Counted from the stretch's first letter, positions 16,715 through 26,421 are shown. The stretch: DNA of 64,000 nt from Fimenecus sp045594645 (GCA_045594645.1 JAZNYY010000059.1:31638-95637), one strand, 5' to 3'. Notes: a model not told the origin generated them from the sequence alone. Numbers and translations: made by a program.

Positions 16715-17563
16715 TTATCTTCCTATAGCGCGCTTGAATTCATAGCACATACGAATTACAAGCAGATTGTTATTGCAGTTACGGTCAATTGACTCAACAA
16801 GCTCGTCACATACTGCACACAACTGCATAAGATTTTTAGCAGTTACCGAATTTGAAAGAGTTTTCACCTCTTGAGAAAATCTGAATTCGCGCTCAAATCC
16901 GCTTTTTTTCACAAGTGCATCACGAAAAACCTCTGAAAGCAAGGTGAGCACAGAGCGTGCAAATTGATTATTCTTCTGAAAAATCGCAGTTTGCTCCATC
17001 AAAGCCGACTCATTCACATTAAGAAGTGCCGACACAAAGCCTTTAACTGCATTTTCTTCTTTTTCGGTGATTTCACCCTCGTCACTTAAAAGCGAATAGA
17101 CCTGTACACGAGAAAGCACCGTTTCAAGCATAGTGCTTTTTGAGGTTGTCACGATTATAAAAAACACATATGTTGGCGGCTCTTCAAGAATTTTGAGAAT
17201 TGCATTTTGCGCCTGCTCATTCATATTATGTGCATTTTTAAGGATATATATTTTGCGGTCGCTCTCATTGGGCACAATGAACGCGTCATCGCGGATTTCA
17301 CGGACTGCATCAACGGTAAAATTACGGCTTTTGCCCTTTACACCGTCAGTTTCGGTAATATCGGGATGTCCGTTTTTTTGCGCCTTCAAGCAATCGGGAC
17401 ACGCTCCGCAAGGCTTAGCTTCTCCCCTGCAAACAAGGCAATTTGCGATAAATCGGGCAAAATCCTCGCCCTCTTTTTCGTTTTGACACTCAACGAGCAC
17501 ACCGTGGGGAAAGCTCCCCTGTGAAACCGCAGTTTGCACTATATCATAAAGCTTATCTGTCAT
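16715..17563 (-). CDS. holB: DNA polymerase III delta' subunit
   Basis: A 282-residue clamp-loader subunit. The zinc-binding module is CLVCRGEAKPCGACPDC. It continues with the AAA+ segment KIYILKNAHNMNEQAQNA and ILKILEEPPTYVFFI typical of delta'. The Walker A is degenerate, as usual in delta' (HGVLVECQNEKEGED). The start overlaps the darA stop by four bases. Confidence 0.92.
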   Translation of the reverse strand: MTDKLYDIVQTAVSQGSFPHGVLVECQNEKEGEDFARFIANCLVCRGEAKPCGACPDCLKAQKNGHPDITETDGVKGKSRNFTVDAVREIRDDAFIVPNESDRKIYILKNAHNMNEQAQNAILKILEEPPTYVFFIIVTTSKSTMLETVLSRVQVYSLLSDEGEITEKEENAVKGFVSALLNVNESALMEQTAIFQKNNQFARSVLTLLSEVFRDALVKKSGFEREFRFSQEVKTLSNSVTAKNLMQLCAVCDELVESIDRNCNNNLLVIRMCYEFKRAIGR

Positions 17564-17886
17564 ATCTTATAAAACTGCTCAACATCAAGCACAAAGATTG
17601 TAGCCCCGCCGACAGTTACCTCAACGGGCATTGATGAAAGCATTGATTCTCCTATATATGTAGTGTTCACGGGTGTGATTTTTTTACGCTGACTGCAATA
17701 TTCACCGAGTATATTTGTAACAGCATCAACTTTTTTATCATCAACGCCAATAAGAAGTGTTACATTCCCCGCACGCAAAAATCCGCCCGAGGTGGAAAGC
17801 CTTGTTGCAGAGTAACCCTCTTTTGTAAGACCGTTCATAACGGCATTTGCATCGTCATTATTGATAATTGCAATTATGAGCTTCAT
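17560..17886 (-). CDS. darA: Cyclic-di-AMP receptor, DarA/PstA (YaaQ) family
   Basis: A 108-residue PII-like protein. KLIIAIINNDDANAV, the segment TRLSTSGGFLRAGNVTLLIG and the C-terminal GGATIFVLDVEQFYKI are family signatures; the TSGGFL segment forms the nucleotide site in known homologues. It binds c-di-AMP and signals osmotic and cell-wall state. It heads the darA-holB-ricT operon with a GGAG ribosome site. The yaaR gene found between yaaQ and holB in Bacillus is absent. Confidence 0.94.
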   Translation of the reverse strand: MKLIIAIINNDDANAVMNGLTKEGYSATRLSTSGGFLRAGNVTLLIGVDDKKVDAVTNILGEYCSQRKKITPVNTTYIGESMLSSMPVEVTVGGATIFVLDVEQFYKI

Positions 17887-17907
17887 AAAATCACTCCTTA
17901 ATTTATT

Positions 17908-18849
17908 TTACTGTAACAACTGCGCGAGAGCTATCATTACAGGCATTGTGAGTATTGATAACACACTTACTAAAGATGTTACCTTTGAGGCAAGCGCTGT
18001 GTCGCGGTCATATTTTGCCGCAAACATTACTGTGTTGCTTGCCGTTGGTGCAGATGCACTGAGCACGCAGGCAACAAGCAAAGTACCGCCAAAGCCTAAA
18101 AGCTTAAGCCCTAAAATTGTTATAAGTGGCATTGCAATAATTTTAAGTGCCACCGTGCCCCATATTCTCTTATCAGAGAAAAGAGTTTTCCAATCGGCAG
18201 AGGCTAAATACGTGCCGAACATAACCATTGCGAGAGGTGTGTTCAAATCTGCAAGGTATGAAATGGGCTGGTAAATAACATTCGGCAACTCCACCTGCAA
18301 CAAGAACAAGGGTAATGCAATACCTACACCGATTACGCCCGGATTAATAATAAGCTTTTTAAGATTAAATTTTGAGTTTTCGTCCTTTTTCTGCATAAGG
18401 CTGACACCGTGAGAAAAAGAAAGAATATTAAAGGGTACCATTATTACGGAACAATAAAACACACCCTCGTCGCCCAACACCGCCAAGGCAAGAGGTAATG
18501 CCATATAGCCAACATTACCGTAGCAAGAAGCGTATTTGAAGATACACGCGGTATCCTTTTCGCCCTTATTGAAGAATAATTTTGAAAAAACCATACCGAC
18601 AATATGGAAGAACACACCGCCGAGAAGTGCAAGTAAAAGTCCTTGCAAGGAATCACGGCTGAATTCCATACTCATAAACGAGCGTATGATAATTGCGGGG
18701 GCTACAATATAGAAAAGCAAATCGGTTGTCATTCGCGAGGCTTTTTCTGTGTAAACACCGATTTTATGACACACAAAGCCCACCATTGCTATAAGAAAAA
18801 GAATTACAACCTGCGTAAATGCCGTTAAGACATTATTTAAAAACAACAT
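17908..18849 (-). CDS. AEC-family transporter
   Basis: A 313-residue integral membrane protein of the auxin efflux carrier family, with about ten transmembrane segments in two inverted halves. Family features include FKYASCYGNVGYMALPLALA and SASAPTASNTVMFAAKY with discontinuous helices. Members move malate, malonate or other organic acids in bacteria; the substrate here is unknown. GAGGTTT precedes the ATG. It is 5 bases downstream of the membrane protein at 18855 and near citrate synthase, which hints at organic-acid transport without proving it. Confidence 0.88.
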   Translation of the reverse strand: MLFLNNVLTAFTQVVILFLIAMVGFVCHKIGVYTEKASRMTTDLLFYIVAPAIIIRSFMSMEFSRDSLQGLLLALLGGVFFHIVGMVFSKLFFNKGEKDTACIFKYASCYGNVGYMALPLALAVLGDEGVFYCSVIMVPFNILSFSHGVSLMQKKDENSKFNLKKLIINPGVIGVGIALPLFLLQVELPNVIYQPISYLADLNTPLAMVMFGTYLASADWKTLFSDKRIWGTVALKIIAMPLITILGLKLLGFGGTLLVACVLSASAPTASNTVMFAAKYDRDTALASKVTSLVSVLSILTMPVMIALAQLLQ

Positions 18850-18854
18850 TAATA

Positions 18855-19790
18855 TTAAACCTCTTTATCACCCATATAGGTTTCGTCTGCCACGGGCGGA
18901 ATATCATCTTCAGCCTCATCAAGAATTTCCAACGCATCATTATTCTCTGCAGTTTTCATTGAATTAACAATGTAACATACTGAGAAAAATGCAAATCCCA
19001 AATCACAGAGTGCAAATGGATATTCTTTAGATAAAGAAACTCCGTTTGCGGTAATAATCATAATAAGTCTCGGTAGATTTGCAACTGCACAGAAGAATGC
19101 CGAAGCAAAGCCCGCAGACCAAAGCGAACGCATTGCTTTTTTGTTTGAAAGACCTGATGAAATTCTTGCAAAAGCAAGGAAGAAAAGCATCATAAAAGCT
19201 ATTGCAAAAAGCTCAAGCAAAAGGTCAGAAACATTCACATAAGAAATCTTCTTGACAAATCGGATTATAAGCCTTGCAACTGACCACACAAGCGGGCTGA
19301 GTGCTAAAAGCTTATATCTTGTATAGGTTGTTCTGCCGTCAATATAAGATATGCCGAAAATGAAAATATAAATTGCCGAGAGAATACCGAAAACGCCCTG
19401 AAGTGCTGTGGGCACAAGGCTGATTTCTGCGGTTAAATATCCCTGGTATGCGAGAACAAGTGTTGAAAGTGCTGTAACTGCATCTGCCACAAGTCCCGCA
19501 CCAAAAATAAACGCTGATACGGCTAAAAGCTTGTTTTTTCTGTAAACTGCGCGGGATTCCGGCACATTTTTTGCAAGCAGAGTGAGCACATAGGGCACAA
19601 GCACCGCAAGAATACAAAGTGCATACATAAGATAAACCGACCAGTTAATCTCTTTATAAAATCCTGTATCGTTTTCAATAAGGCTTAAAAGCTGATATGT
19701 TCTGAACGGAATTGCAACACACAAAAGCCCTGCAATTATATAAAGAGAATACAAAGGATTTATTTTTTCTGAACTTCCTCTTATTTTCAT
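18855..19790 (-). CDS. Hypothetical polytopic membrane protein
   Basis: A 311-residue protein with about eight hydrophobic segments and an acidic C-terminal tail (EILDEAEDDIPPVADETY). No family was recognised. It lies 8 bases after the citrate synthase gene and 5 before the AEC transporter, so the three are probably one transcript. Confidence 0.68.
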   Translation of the reverse strand: MKIRGSSEKINPLYSLYIIAGLLCVAIPFRTYQLLSLIENDTGFYKEINWSVYLMYALCILAVLVPYVLTLLAKNVPESRAVYRKNKLLAVSAFIFGAGLVADAVTALSTLVLAYQGYLTAEISLVPTALQGVFGILSAIYIFIFGISYIDGRTTYTRYKLLALSPLVWSVARLIIRFVKKISYVNVSDLLLELFAIAFMMLFFLAFARISSGLSNKKAMRSLWSAGFASAFFCAVANLPRLIMIITANGVSLSKEYPFALCDLGFAFFSVCYIVNSMKTAENNDALEILDEAEDDIPPVADETYMGDKEV

Positions 19791-19798
19791 AATACCGA

Positions 19799-21214
19799 TT
19801 ACCTTTCCTCAATAGGAATATATTCTTTCTGAATGCCTTCTGTTCGGATAATTCTCTCGTCCATAGGCACATATGCGCGAGGAATAGTAACATTTTTATA
19901 AGCGGGACGGATAATTCTTCCGCCTGTGGTAAGCTCTTCAATTCGGTGAGCTGACCAGCCCGCCATACGAGCCGCCATAAAGAGTGGTGTGAAAAGCTCC
20001 TGCGGGATACCGAGCATATCATAAACAAGACCTGAATAGAGGTCAACATTTGCGCAAATCTTCTTTTTGTCGCCACGAAGCTTTGCAAAAAGCTCGGGAG
20101 TAAGAGTTTCAATGAGATTTAAAAGCTTAAACTCGTCTTCTTTGCCTGTCTTTTTAGAGAATTCGTCAGCATAACGGCGAAGAATTACAGCACGGGGGTC
20201 TGAAAGAGTATAAACCGCGTGGCCCATACCGTAAACAAGACCTGTGCCGTCGCCTGCCTCACGCTGCATTATCTTTTTGAGATAATCAGCAACCTGACCT
20301 TCGTCGGTTATGTCAGCAATATTCTGCTTCATATCCTCAATCATTTTATGAACCTTAATATTAGCACCGCCGTGACGAGGTCCTTTAAGTGAGCCGATAC
20401 CTGCGGCAATTGCGGCATATGTATCTGTTCCGCTCGATGTGATACAACGGGTTGTAAAGGTTGAGTTATTACCGCCACCGTGCTCTGCGTGGATAATCAT
20501 ACAAATATCAAGAAGCTTTGCCTCTTCATCTGTGAACTTCTTATCCTTACGAATTGAACGCAAGATGCTTTCGGCAGTACCGAGCTCACGCTTATTCTGG
20601 TGCATATACATACTCTTTTTATCATAAACACGGCGCTTAACCTGATAAGCCGCAGTCATAATTACGGGGATTTGTGCTATGAGCTGAATGCACTGACGAA
20701 GCACATTTTCGGGAGAAATATCATCAGGATTAGGGTCATATGAATAGAGCGCCAACACACTACGAGCCGCTTTGTTCATAACATCGGGCGAGGGTGCTTT
20801 CATAATCATATCTTCGATAAAATCTTCGGGGAGCTCGCGACATTCTGCAAGCAAATCTGTAAACCAAGCGAGCTGTTCCTTTGTGGGAAGCGCGCCGAAA
20901 AGAAGAAGCCACACAACCTCTTCAAAGCCAAAGCGGTTTTCCTTTTCACAATTTGTAACAATGTCATTCATATTGATTCCGCGATAAATAAGGCGACCGT
21001 TTTTGGGCACCTTTTCACCGTCGTCCATATAATAGCCTTCAACAGAGCAAACGCGGGTAAGACCTGCAAGCACACCTGTGCCGTCATAATTACGAAGTCC
21101 GCGCTTTACTTCAAATCTGTTATAGTAATCGGGATTAATATGGTTATTTTTACGAAGCTCTTCGCATAAAGTTGAAAGAGCATCATTGGAGATACTTGAA
21201 ATATATTCTGCCAT
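19799..21214 (-). CDS. Citrate synthase
   Basis: A 471-residue citrate (or 2-methylcitrate) synthase condensing acetyl-CoA and oxaloacetate. Active-site segments visible are HAEHGGGNNSTFTTR, GPRHGGAN, GMGHAVYTLSDPRA with the second catalytic His, and CANVDLYSGLVYDMLG with the catalytic Asp. The protein is longer than the 370-residue type and resembles the clostridial form. ATG 21214 follows AAGGAGGT by seven bases; the upstream in-frame extension is rejected because it spans the promoter. It heads a unit with two membrane-protein genes. Confidence 0.92.
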   Translation of the reverse strand: MAEYISSISNDALSTLCEELRKNNHINPDYYNRFEVKRGLRNYDGTGVLAGLTRVCSVEGYYMDDGEKVPKNGRLIYRGINMNDIVTNCEKENRFGFEEVVWLLLFGALPTKEQLAWFTDLLAECRELPEDFIEDMIMKAPSPDVMNKAARSVLALYSYDPNPDDISPENVLRQCIQLIAQIPVIMTAAYQVKRRVYDKKSMYMHQNKRELGTAESILRSIRKDKKFTDEEAKLLDICMIIHAEHGGGNNSTFTTRCITSSGTDTYAAIAAGIGSLKGPRHGGANIKVHKMIEDMKQNIADITDEGQVADYLKKIMQREAGDGTGLVYGMGHAVYTLSDPRAVILRRYADEFSKKTGKEDEFKLLNLIETLTPELFAKLRGDKKKICANVDLYSGLVYDMLGIPQELFTPLFMAARMAGWSAHRIEELTTGGRIIRPAYKNVTIPRAYVPMDERIIRTEGIQKEYIPIEER

Positions 21215-21278
21215 TGTATTTACCTCCTTGTAGAAAAATTTCGATATGTATCCAAGATAATATAAATATACATTGTAT

Positions 21279-21307
21279 ATTTTAATACAAATAAGGATTA
21301 AAGTCAA
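21279..21307 (-). promoter_or_regulatory. Promoter of the citrate synthase unit
   Basis: On the minus strand TTGACT, 17 bases, TAAAAT, with a leader of about 57 bases. Confidence 0.75.
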
Positions 21308-21336
21308 CTATGGCAATTGAAAAGGAGCGATAAAAA

Positions 21337-22311
21337 ATGAAAAGTTACAGTATGATTTGCTTTTTCTTGAGCCTTGCAATGATACTTTGCCCACTATGTT
21401 CGGTTGAAAAGGCAACAGATGTGATTTCGCAGGAGTTTTTAGGCGAAGAAATTACCGTTTCGCAAGAAGAAACCGCCGTAGCCACTGTAAAGGTTATGAA
21501 CGCGAGCAGTAAAAATATTACTGAAATGCCCTTGCGGGATTATCTTATCGGTGTGGTGGCATCTGAAATCAACGCGGCATATCACGAAGAGGCTATCAAG
21601 GCGCAATGTGTGGCGGCACATACAATGCTTTTATATTCAAAGGAACACAAAAATGAGGGCTTGAACGGTGCTGACATAAGTGACAGCAGCGCAACACATC
21701 AAGGGTATCTCACCGAGGACGAGCAAAGAGAAAAATGGGGCGAGAATTACGACACATATCGCGATAAAATCGAGAAATGCGTTGACGAGGTAATAGACTT
21801 TACAATTCAGTATGACAGCGAGCCCATAAACGCGGTTTTTCATTCAATCAGCAACGGACAAACCGAGAATGCAACGGATGTGTGGGGCGGTGAATATCCA
21901 TATCTTATTTCTGTTAACAGCGTGGGTGACAAGCTCTCCCCCGCCTATCATTCAGAGGTGAAAGTGACGGCAGAAGAATTCAAGGAAATAATGAGTGAAA
22001 ATGGGGCTGAACTTGGTGACGAGCCTTCAAAATGGATAGAAAAAATCACCAATACCGATACGGGTATGGTGAAAGAGATAATTATTGGTGAAAAAAGTTT
22101 TAAGGGGACAGAAATTCGCACTCTTTTCGAGCTTAAAAGCAGTACATTTACGGTGAAATATGCAGACGAGAATTTTATTTTCACCGTCAGCGGATACGGT
22201 CACGGCGTAGGTATGAGCCAGTACGGCGCAGATTATATGGCTCGCCAAGGGTTTACATATAAAGAAATTTTGAAGCATTATTATGTGGGAACAGAGATAA
22301 ATGCAAAGTGA
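21337..22311 (+). CDS. spoIID: Stage II sporulation protein D
   Basis: A 324-residue SpoIID/LytB-domain protein. An N-terminal hydrophobic segment (MICFFLSLAMILCPL) anchors or exports it. The SpoIID domain has the signature MPLRDYLIGVVASEINAAYH with its catalytic Glu, IKAQCVAAHTMLLYS, and GYGHGVGMSQYGADYMARQG near the C-terminus. SpoIID is a lytic transglycosylase of the engulfment machinery and trims stem-less glycan strands. An AAGGAG ribosome site precedes the ATG. It is divergent from citrate synthase and stands alone here, without spoIIQ or spoIIID. Confidence 0.92.
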   Translation: MKSYSMICFFLSLAMILCPLCSVEKATDVISQEFLGEEITVSQEETAVATVKVMNASSKNITEMPLRDYLIGVVASEINAAYHEEAIKAQCVAAHTMLLYSKEHKNEGLNGADISDSSATHQGYLTEDEQREKWGENYDTYRDKIEKCVDEVIDFTIQYDSEPINAVFHSISNGQTENATDVWGGEYPYLISVNSVGDKLSPAYHSEVKVTAEEFKEIMSENGAELGDEPSKWIEKITNTDTGMVKEIIIGEKSFKGTEIRTLFELKSSTFTVKYADENFIFTVSGYGHGVGMSQYGADYMARQGFTYKEILKHYYVGTEINAK

Positions 22312-22487
22312 AAAATGCAAAATGCAAAATTGATGGTCTGCGACGCCCCCCTTCCGTCACCTGCGGTGACACCTTCCCCTCGTAGGGGGAAGGCTATCTT
22401 GGGCTCCACCCTTGTGGGGGAGCTGTGATTTTCGCAGAAAATGACTGAGGGGGGGTATTATGAAAACAATTCGACAAATTCAATTTT
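22302..22487. repeat. Composite palindromic repeat region
   Basis: The TGCAAAATG run and GGTCTGCGACGC seen in the 10731 element are present, but the core is replaced by a different palindrome set: GTCACC-tgc-GGTGAC, CCTTCCCC-tcgta-GGGGGAAGG, and GGGCTCCACCC-ttgt-GGGGGAGCT. CGACAAATTCAATTT ends the block like the 10731 element. This shows that the flanking modules carry interchangeable cores. Confidence 0.75.
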
Positions 22488-22522
22488 ATTTAATAAAATC
22501 GGCGGGAGCAAAAACTCCCGCC
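22488..22522 (-). terminator. GGCGGGAG/CTCCCGCC terminator
   Basis: An 8-bp perfect stem (22501-22522) with a T-rich minus-strand tail, six bases past the stop of the gene at 22528. Confidence 0.75.
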
Positions 22523-22527
22523 GTACT

Positions 22528-22968
22528 TTATTTCATTTTTGCCTTATATTGTTCCAAGGCTTGAGAAAGCATTTCGATATGAGCATTCAAATCCTTGCGT
22601 GTTTTCTCATCTGCTAAAAACCTATCTAATTCTTCAACATATTCCTTATTTTCAGTAATTTCAAGAGAGCCGTAAATTGTATCTATTGAAGAAATCGCAA
22701 CTCCGTTGTAATGCTTATTAAGAACCTTTATAATCAAAGTTGCCATATCCAACGCACGAGTTAAAGTAGTTTCTTCGCTTTGTCGCGACCATCTTGTTTT
22801 ACTGCGACGCCACACCTTTACACTTGGAACAAAGGGTGTATCTTTCCATTGTGCTTTTCCAAGAGATAACCCTGCAACACTGGGATTATTCTTATACATT
22901 CCGTCAACTGCTGAATAATCTTCTATTTTGTAAATTGGTTTATGTTTCAAATGAGTAGGAATTTTCAT
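22528..22968 (-). CDS. Hypothetical protein
   Basis: A 146-residue soluble protein. It contains KHKPIYKIEDYSAVDGMY, AGLSLGKAQWKD, VWRRSKTRWSRQSEE and a helical C-terminus. The pattern resembles a conserved domain of unknown function (possibly DUF6530), but this was not checked. The start at 22968 follows AAGGAG by six bases; the ATG at 22986 would contain that site. It lies 25 bases downstream of the collagen-like gene in the same direction, so the two may be co-transcribed. No function is proposed. Confidence 0.65.
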   Translation of the reverse strand: MKIPTHLKHKPIYKIEDYSAVDGMYKNNPSVAGLSLGKAQWKDTPFVPSVKVWRRSKTRWSRQSEETTLTRALDMATLIIKVLNKHYNGVAISSIDTIYGSLEITENKEYVEELDRFLADEKTRKDLNAHIEMLSQALEQYKAKMK

Positions 22969-22993
22969 TACATTCTCCTTTTTCAAAATTACA

Positions 22994-25900
22994 CTACGAA
23001 TTTATTTGTTGGCATACCCAATCATAATCACACCAATTCATCGTAACTGTAAATGCACGATATCTATTGACACCAGTTTTCTCAGTGTCTACTATCCATC
23101 TTACTGTTATATCACCAGATAAAACTATTGCTTTATCATACTCGCTACAATTATGATAATCATATGTATATGGAAGTGCTTTAAGAATAACCTGCTCATC
23201 TGCATACGACTGAATTGTAAAGCTCGAATCAAACGACAATGTAAAACCTTCTACCTTACCTGGAAGCATTCCCGGATTTGAACTCAAAGCGATATCAGTA
23301 CTATTCAAAACTATATTTATCATTTTGTTTGTAACACTTGGAACCAAGTTTGCATTTCCTATTTCCGCAGTATTAAGTGAGGTCCCCTTAAATGAACACT
23401 TTCCTATAAATGTCACTTTTTCAGGAATATCAATGTTTGTAAGGTTATAGCATTGATAAAAAGCATATCTACCTATTGTCGTGAGTGTGGTGGGAAATGT
23501 AATTTTTTCTAATGTATTGCATTCTTTAAAACCACTATCAAGAATTTGAGTTATAGCAACACCATTATATGTATCCGGTATAATTATTTCGCTTACAGTT
23601 GAAATATTTGAGCCTGCCCTAACACCATAGGTACCATCATCAAGTGAAACATATTCTAAAATACTTCCATTTTCGGAATCATCATTGACTTTTCCAATTA
23701 TAACGGCTTTAGTAGGTTCATCACTATAATAAACAACTAACTCACCATTAACAATTTCAATATTTTCAATTCCTCGACCGTCGACACCGTCCTTTCCATC
23801 CTTGCCGTCAGTACCATCAACGCCATCTTTACCATCTGCACCGTTTTGTCCGTTAGTGCCGACAACTACGCCGAGGTTTGCTGTTTGTCCGTTAGTGTAT
23901 GTAAGAACAAGTTCACCGTTTGCGTTGATTTCAGACTTTGAAATGCCGATTCCGTTTTCGCCCTTGATGTTGCCAAGATTAAGGATTGTGCCGTTTGTGA
24001 GTTCAACTGTCAATGCACCCTCTGTTGAGATTGTTACATTAGCAATACCAACACCGTCTTTGCCATCAACGCCGTTAGTTCCGTCTTTACCATCAACGCC
24101 GTTAGTTCCGTCAATGCCATCTTTACCATCTGCACCATCTTTGCCGTCTTGTCCGTCTTTACCAACAATGCAACCGAGATTTATTGTTGAATTGTCAGAG
24201 AATGTGAGCACAAGCTCACCTGCAGTATTGATTTCTACATTTGAGATACCAATGCCATCTTTGCCGTCTTGTCCATTGACGCCGTCTTTACCGTCCTGAC
24301 CATTTACACCGTCGATACCATCCTTACCGTCTTGTCCATTGACGCCATCTTTTCCATTAGTGCCAACTACTACACCGAGGTTTGATGATGTGTTGTCAGA
24401 ATAATAGATTACCAATTCGCCTTTTTCGTTAATTTCGGTTTTTGTTACACCAATACCGTCTTGACCATCAACGCCATCTTTACCATCAGTTCCGTTTGTG
24501 CCATTAATACCGTCAATTCCATCTTTACCATCTTGACCGTTTATACCATCTTTGCCATCTGCACCATTTTGTCCGTCTTTACCAACAACTGTACCGAGAT
24601 TTACAGATGTTCCGTCTGTGTATTCGAGTACGAGTTCGCCATATTCATTTATTGATGTTGAAGAAATACCAATACCGTCTTTGCCGTCCTGTCCGTCAGT
24701 TCCGTTAATCCCATCGACACCATCTTTTCCATCAACACCGTCTTTACCATCCTGACCGTTTACACCGTCAATACCATCTTTACCGTTTTGTCCATCTTTA
24801 CCATCTGCACCTTTAATATTGCCGAGGTTCATTGTTGTTCCGCTTGTGAGTGTGATTTCAAGTTCACCGTTTGTGTTGATAGTGATATTTTCAATACCTA
24901 CACCATCAACACCGTTTGTTCCATCTTTTCCGTCTTTGCCATCTACACCATTAGTGCCGTTAATACCGTCAATTCCATCCTTACCGTCTTGACCGTTAAT
25001 GCCGTCTTTTCCATCTTTGCCGTTAGCACCTACAACTACACCAAGATTTGAAACTGTACTGTCAGAATATGTTAAAACCAATTCACCTTTTGAATTGATT
25101 TCGGATTTAATTACACTTATTCCGTCTTTACCATCTATACCATTAATTCCATCTTTACCGTCCTGACCATTGATACCGTCAACACCGTCTTTACCATCTT
25201 GTCCGTTAACACCATTAACGCCGTCCTTACCATCTGCACCGATAACATTACCAAGGTTTGAACGCTGACCATTTGAATATGAAAGCACCAATTCGCCATT
25301 TGAATTGATTTCTGCTCCTGTTACGCTTACACCGTCAACACCATTAGTACCATCTTCGCCATCTTTACCGTCAGTTCCATTTGTGCCATCTTTACCATTA
25401 GCACCGACTACAACGCCGAGATTATCTACTGTATTGTCTGAATATGTTAATACTAATTCACCTTTTGAATTGATTTCGGATTTGACTACGCTAATGCCGT
25501 CTTTACCATCTATACCATTGATGCCATCAATTCCGTCAACGCCATCTTTACCGTCTGTTCCATTTGTGCCGTTGATACCGTCAGCACCATCTTTACCGTC
25601 AGCACCGACTACTACACCAAGATTCGCAATTTGACCGTTAGAATATGTTAATACTAATTCTCCGTTATCATTGATTACAGAATTGGTTACACTAACACCA
25701 TCAGCACCATTCATACCAACAACTTTATCTAGATTTACGGTTGTTCCATCTGAAAGTGTGAGCACAAGCTGACCATCTTCATTAATATTCGCTGATGAAA
25801 TACCAATGCCATCAATACCATTCGTGCCGTCAACACCATCTTTACCATTAGTTCCGTCTTTACCGTCTATACCAACAGCCTTACCAAGATTTATACTTGT

Positions 25901-26278
25901 ACCGTCAGAAAGCTTGATTATCAATTCTCCTGCAGAAGAAAATGACGCAGTTTTAATGCTGACACCATCTTTACCAGCGGTGGCTTTAAGAGAAGCTGTC
26001 CAATCTTTTTCTGTGCCTGAATAACCATTTTCAACTGCTATTTCATAAGCCGATTTGCCATTCAGAGTTTTAAGCCATTCTTCTACTGTTCCGTCATAGC
26101 CATACTGCACCGCTAACTCATAAGCCGATAAGCCATTTTTTACTTCAACACTTGTTGGCTTACTATCGCGGTTGTGGATAATTATTGCCGATGTTAAAGC
26201 GATTGCAACCGTCAACAATAATGATGTGATTGTTCTTAAGAACTTTTTTAAGCATTTACTTTTCTTTATTTGTTCCAT
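22994..26278 (-). CDS. Collagen-like surface protein with alternating beta modules
   Basis: A 1094-residue protein. Residues 13-35 form one hydrophobic anchor or signal. Two copies of a GxSAYEIAVxNGYxGTxxxW motif follow (48-72 and 74-98). Residues 103-866 alternate collagen-like Gly-x-Asp/Asn triplets (GKDGTN, GVDGIN and so on, no proline) with thirteen copies of a 30-residue beta module, of which twelve are well kept; typical is INSKGELVLTYSDNT followed by NLGVVVG. The C-terminal 225 residues begin with a BspA-type leucine-rich stretch (LEKITFPTTLTTIGRYAF, NLTNIDIPEKVTFIGKC). No LPXTG motif is seen. GGAGG lies nine bases before the ATG and a perfect promoter upstream. It is probably a long cell-surface or spore-surface fibre. 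Confidence 0.85.
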   Translation of the reverse strand: MEQIKKSKCLKKFLRTITSLLLTVAIALTSAIIIHNRDSKPTSVEVKNGLSAYELAVQYGYDGTVEEWLKTLNGKSAYEIAVENGYSGTEKDWTASLKATAGKDGVSIKTASFSSAGELIIKLSDGTSINLGKAVGIDGKDGTNGKDGVDGTNGIDGIGISSANINEDGQLVLTLSDGTTVNLDKVVGMNGADGVSVTNSVINDNGELVLTYSNGQIANLGVVVGADGKDGADGINGTNGTDGKDGVDGIDGINGIDGKDGISVVKSEINSKGELVLTYSDNTVDNLGVVVGANGKDGTNGTDGKDGEDGTNGVDGVSVTGAEINSNGELVLSYSNGQRSNLGNVIGADGKDGVNGVNGQDGKDGVDGINGQDGKDGINGIDGKDGISVIKSEINSKGELVLTYSDSTVSNLGVVVGANGKDGKDGINGQDGKDGIDGINGTNGVDGKDGKDGTNGVDGVGIENITINTNGELEITLTSGTTMNLGNIKGADGKDGQNGKDGIDGVNGQDGKDGVDGKDGVDGINGTDGQDGKDGIGISSTSINEYGELVLEYTDGTSVNLGTVVGKDGQNGADGKDGINGQDGKDGIDGINGTNGTDGKDGVDGQDGIGVTKTEINEKGELVIYYSDNTSSNLGVVVGTNGKDGVNGQDGKDGIDGVNGQDGKDGVNGQDGKDGIGISNVEINTAGELVLTFSDNSTINLGCIVGKDGQDGKDGADGKDGIDGTNGVDGKDGTNGVDGKDGVGIANVTISTEGALTVELTNGTILNLGNIKGENGIGISKSEINANGELVLTYTNGQTANLGVVVGTNGQNGADGKDGVDGTDGKDGKDGVDGRGIENIEIVNGELVVYYSDEPTKAVIIGKVNDDSENGSILEYVSLDDGTYGVRAGSNISTVSEIIIPDTYNGVAITQILDSGFKECNTLEKITFPTTLTTIGRYAFYQCYNLTNIDIPEKVTFIGKCSFKGTSLNTAEIGNANLVPSVTNKMINIVLNSTDIALSSNPGMLPGKVEGFTLSFDSSFTIQSYADEQVILKALPYTYDYHNCSEYDKAIVLSGDITVRWIVDTEKTGVNRYRAFTVTMNWCDYDWVCQQINS

Positions 26279-26327
26279 TTGGTATTCCTCCTGTCAATAC
26301 AGTTAAATGAATAAACTATTCGACAGA

Positions 26328-26356
26328 ATTATACACTATTATTTGCATTTTGTCAA
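26328..26356 (-). promoter_or_regulatory. Perfect sigma-A promoter of the collagen-like gene
   Basis: On the minus strand TTGACA, 17 bases, TATAAT, about 42 bases before the start codon. Confidence 0.88.
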
Positions 26357-26364
26357 TTTAAAAC

Positions 26365-26394
26365 ATCATTTTGATAATTGAATATCATTTTGAT
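26365..26394. promoter_or_regulatory. 11-bp direct repeat between divergent genes
   Basis: ATCATTTTGAT occurs at 26365-26375 and again at 26384-26394, a 19-bp period. It lies just upstream of the collagen promoter -35 box and ahead of the XRE gene. It is a candidate operator for the XRE protein. Confidence 0.45.
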
Positions 26395-26421
26395 TGTTAT
26401 AACATAAATAGAGGTGATAAA

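Noticed and set aside
21215..21307. Longer start for citrate synthase
   Set aside because: The extension covers the promoter, while AAGGAGGT stands seven bases before ATG 21214.
23760..25900. Repetitive DNA that looks like a tandem or CRISPR-like array
   Set aside because: The repeats are in-frame codons for Gly-x-Asp triplets with irregular spacing; there are no unique spacers or cas genes.
23802..26024. Several plus-strand frames rich in Pro and Ser across the collagen-like gene
   Set aside because: They are antisense shadows of the Gly-Asp triplets on the minus strand, with no ribosome sites or promoters.
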